Positions 60,901 to 64,000 of a stretch of DNA of 64,000 nucleotides are shown here, piece after piece. Both the position numbers and the translations under genes were made by a program. The stretch lies in NCBI GenBank assembly GCA_013397865.1, contig VZTI01001766.1, positions 387,965 to 451,964 on the forward strand, written 5' to 3'. Source of the DNA: Struthidea cinerea (lineage: Eukaryota; Chordata; Aves; Passeriformes; Corcoracidae). The stretch's first letter is position 1, and each line of letters begins with the position of its first letter. A model generated the notes under the pieces. It searched no databases. It saw only the letters and a program-made list of their open reading frames with translations, and had not been told where the DNA came from.

Positions 60901-61359
60901 CTGCAAACACCGAGGAGAGAAGTGGGAAGAGGGGGAAGTGTGCTGAGGGCTGGACATGGAGGAGGGTGGTGTCCAGCTGCCGTGTCCTCACTCAAGTGAC
61001 GCCCTAAACAGGACACGACCACCCTGGCTCCACACATCCCTCACATGCCTTCCTTCAAGGGGCTTCTCTTTTTAGAAGTGGTCGTTCCTCAGTGGCTGCC
61101 ACTTTGGTGTCACTGCCGGCTCTAAGTGGGGCAGTTCCCTGTGCTCTGCAAGGTGCAGCTGATGCAGAGCTTTTGCACATCCCAGGTTCTCCTCCCTGAC
61201 TGCCAAATCCAGGTCGTGGTTGAAAGATGAAGCAGATTCCCATGTGCTGAACCCCGTGGGAGCTGCAGAGCTGCAGGGATTGAGAAACACAGTGCTGGGA
61301 AGTCCAGCCTCCTGCTGTCTCAGGTATCAGACCCATTAGTCCCCCAGTGATTTTAGATA

Positions 61360-61402
61360 TTAATTTCTCTCTGTCCCCTCTGTCTCTCTCCCTCTCTCTC
61401 GA
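61360..61402 (+). repeat. CT-rich low-complexity tract
   Basis: Runs of CTCT with interspersed G (TCTCTCTCCCTCTCTCTCGA). Simple sequence. Confidence 0.8.
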
Positions 61403-63303
61403 GTGTGGCACTGGAGAAATCCAAGCAGGTGCTGTTACAAGGCAGGTAGCTGAGCTCCTCTGAAGCTCTGGGTCTCGTGGGGTGTCAGTCCAGGTTTGTC
61501 CTGAGGCTGGGAAGTCAAGTCCACATGTTACCTGGTGCACCTGATGGTCTTGTTGTGGGGCCACACAGATGAAGTTTTATTTCCATGTCTGTAATGCCCC
61601 CTTAAAGGACTCAGATGGAAAAAACCAAACCTAATGGCAGAACAAACCCTGTGAGCCTGTGTGTGCCTATTTCTATGCCTGAATAGAAGTGCCCAGTGAC
61701 TTTTGAGATGCCTTTGAAATTTTGGCCAAACTATTTCTTAAAAGGCCTTATAAAGAATTCAGTTTGACTTTGTTTTCCCAGCATGAGCCGAGCTGCAGAG
61801 TTTTTAATTCTCTTGAAACAGGTAGAATTTGTTTAAGTCCTTCTGTATTTGCAGAATTTTCCTGAAGAAACCCCTCTATTTCCTAGATTTTGAGAATGCT
61901 GTTCTCTAATAAACTGCAGCAATATTTATCTCAGCATTTGTTTTTTCTCCTTGCTATTCTTTGCTCTGACACAAGTTGTCCTGACACAAGGCACAGTTTG
62001 AGCTCTCTTGCTGTCCCTCTGTTTACCAGTGTTTCTTTTGAAATTATATGCAAGAGCACACATTCCACCTCGGCATTTGGCAGCCCCTTCCCCTCTTATC
62101 TTGTATTCATGAGCTTTTAGAAATGTCCTGCAGTAGCCCTGCCTGACTGCTGGTTGTCTAAGGCTTTTAATAGTTCTGCTAAGTTTAATTGTACTTGATT
62201 TTGCTGCTTCGTTTTTATATGCATGCCAGACAGCTCATCCCCTCAAGAATGTCCTGAAGGCATCCTCTGCCATAATAAATAACAGAAGTGATAGTTAAAG
62301 TATACACGTATAAATAAAGTTTGCTCTGGTGTGTGAGTTCGCGTAGCAAATACGAAAATGTGACCCAGGGCCTGCACCTCTGCATTCAAATCCTTGCTGT
62401 ACAGTGAAATGAACTGGAATGTGCTACAGTGATTTTCTTTGATAATGTCTGGCTTATAATTTACTTTTGGCTGAAGCAATCAGCGAGGGAAATCCATTTG
62501 AATAGCTTTGTAAGAACGCTTTATTTTTCTGGTGCTGCAGGCTGCAACTTTCACACTCTGAGACTAAATCCCTTTCGCATCGTCCAGGTCCTGGGGAGAG
62601 ACATTTATTTAAAAGTAGCTGGAATGAAGCACAGAAACAAACTGTAAGTGATTTTTGGCATTACAAGTGCAGTGACTGTAAAGCAGTGGCTCGGCTCCAT
62701 ACTTTAATAGGCTTTAACGTATCAATTATAGTGCTGAGTAGTAATTAGGGCTATAGAGCAAAATGCAGAGTGACCTCTAAACCGTTCCAAAGCTGTGGGA
62801 ACTGGTGGGAAGGGGGATTTGGGACCAGACTGAATTCTGGTAATCATACCACAGGGTGCAAAAGAGCAAATGTGACTATTAAAAGTTGAATTTTGTTTCA
62901 GCAACGCAGGCAAGCCTTGCCTACCCTCTGAAGGTGAATCTTCCCACAGCATGGAGCTAAGTGGGCTGGGCAGTGGATTACTCCTCTGGGACCACGGGCA
63001 GCAGCGTGCTGGTCCTGCCAGCCTGCCCACTCCATTAAATGAGCTGTGTCTAAAAACCCTGCACTGCTCTGCTGTGCTCAGCTGCTCGGGAGCCTCTCAG
63101 GAGGAGGGTGAAAGCCGAGAGCTGGGGAATGCTGCTTCTCCTTTCAGCGTGGCCTAAAGACACCCCCAAAAATTCCACGGTACAAAGGGATGCCTGGCTT
63201 CCAGATACACTCCTTCCACCCTGCACTCAGCTGGTGAAAATGTGCTGGTCCTGGCTTAGAAAGGGTACTCCAAAATTTTGGAGGACAGAGGCACTGCACC
63301 CCC

Positions 63304-63360
<57 letters not shown>
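63304..63360. repeat. AAT trinucleotide microsatellite
   Basis: About 18 uninterrupted TAA units. It creates artefact frames of poly-Asn and poly-Ile on the two strands. Probably polymorphic in length. Confidence 0.97.
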
Positions 63361-64000
63361 GTAAGAGCAATGCAAACCACAAAATTACAAGTTTTCTTCC
63401 CTTACTGGTTGTTTGCTGCTCAAATTGCCCTGGAGACAGAGGGAAATGTCCAGTGGTACTGTGGATGTTTGGTTGTAGGGATGGCAACCTATATCCACAT
63501 GTGCCTGGTCACTCCCATAATCCTGAATGAGCCAAGCCCCAAACCTCCTCTTGTTTTCAGGGTGGAGTCAAAGCCACGAAATTCTTCTGCAACCAGTGAT
63601 TAATTGTAAGCTAAGGAAATATTTATTTTAAAGCGTAAACTGAGCAGTGTGAATTTCTTTGCCCAGGATATTCCTCTCGATGTTACTATTCTGATATGCC
63701 TAAGTTCATTGGTATAAATAGGGTGCAGTTGTCATCACATTTAACTATAAAAAGCCCTCCTCAGCTGACAGCATAGGTATCATAAAGTCACATCACCCCC
63801 TACTAAGCAATTTTCACTTGAGCCATATGCAAGCCTCTGAATGACAATTCTGCCTTTCCAGCCTTGGCTGGCATACGATTTAGAAGCAAGGGAAGGCTTT
63901 CAGAAGCAGAGATTTGTAGGCTTGACACAGCACACCAATGAATCATGTACTTGAAAACTTTATCCACCATAGCTGAAAACAAAAATCACATACAAGCCAA

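Larger units (their letters stand above)
53319..64000. other. Intergenic sequence to right edge
   Basis: No exon recognised on either strand; in particular no FAM20C kinase-domain exon. It contains the 54160 hairpin, a 55-base A tract, a possible hAT-type MITE, a 23-bp tandem repeat, the AAT microsatellite, and several conserved-looking non-coding stretches. The last 400 bases contain nothing I can identify. Confidence 0.7.

Noticed and set aside
63108..63530. 140-residue frame with poly-Asn
   Set aside because: Produced by the AAT microsatellite.
58000..64000. Convergent FAM20C 3' exons on the - strand
   Set aside because: None of the kinase-domain landmarks expected near its C-terminus appears in any - strand frame, so the gene must lie beyond the window.

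Overview
This is vertebrate nuclear DNA, most likely from a bird. The evidence is a multi-exon gene with GT-AG introns, a CpG island, three 5'-truncated LINE pieces ending in the avian-type CR1 3' end, old MIR-like SINE relics, and very low repeat density. There are no bacterial-style genes, operons, CRISPR arrays or integrated phage. Almost all open frames in the window are chance frames in introns or intergenic DNA.

The only gene I can support is PDGFA (platelet-derived growth factor A chain) on the + strand, running from before the left edge to about 22.25 kb. Exon 1 (signal peptide) lies upstream of the window. Coding exons are 217-313, 7614-7718, 9802-9989 and 16997-17123, then either the retention-motif exon 18765-18847 (long isoform, stop at 18818-18820) or the terminal exon from 20073 (short isoform, stop at 20081-20083). 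Splice phases all agree. The in-window parts give 175 and 190 residues; adding the 21 residues of exon 1 known in mammals gives 196 and 211, the lengths of the two human isoforms. The terminal exon carries a long AU-rich 3' UTR ending near 22.25 kb.

Region by region: 1-590 is a CpG island (intron 1 end, exon 2, intron 2 start); 314-20072 are PDGFA introns, with some regulatory-looking sequence; 20084 to about 22250 is 3' UTR; 22.25-64 kb is non-coding intergenic sequence with scattered CR1, MIR-like and palindromic relics, an (AAT)n microsatellite, a 55-base A tract, purine-rich stretches and a few segments that look like conserved non-coding elements. In human the next gene on the 3' side of PDGFA is FAM20C, facing it; I looked for its C-terminal exons on the - strand and found none.

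I found no new biological system. The points most worth checking are a near-perfect 21-bp hairpin at 54160-54207, an alternating codon GC3 pattern between adjacent PDGFA exons (about 94, 32, 92 and 21%), an inverted pair of forkhead-type sites overlapping a MEF2-type site in intron 2, and the longer retention-motif exon with its own donor.
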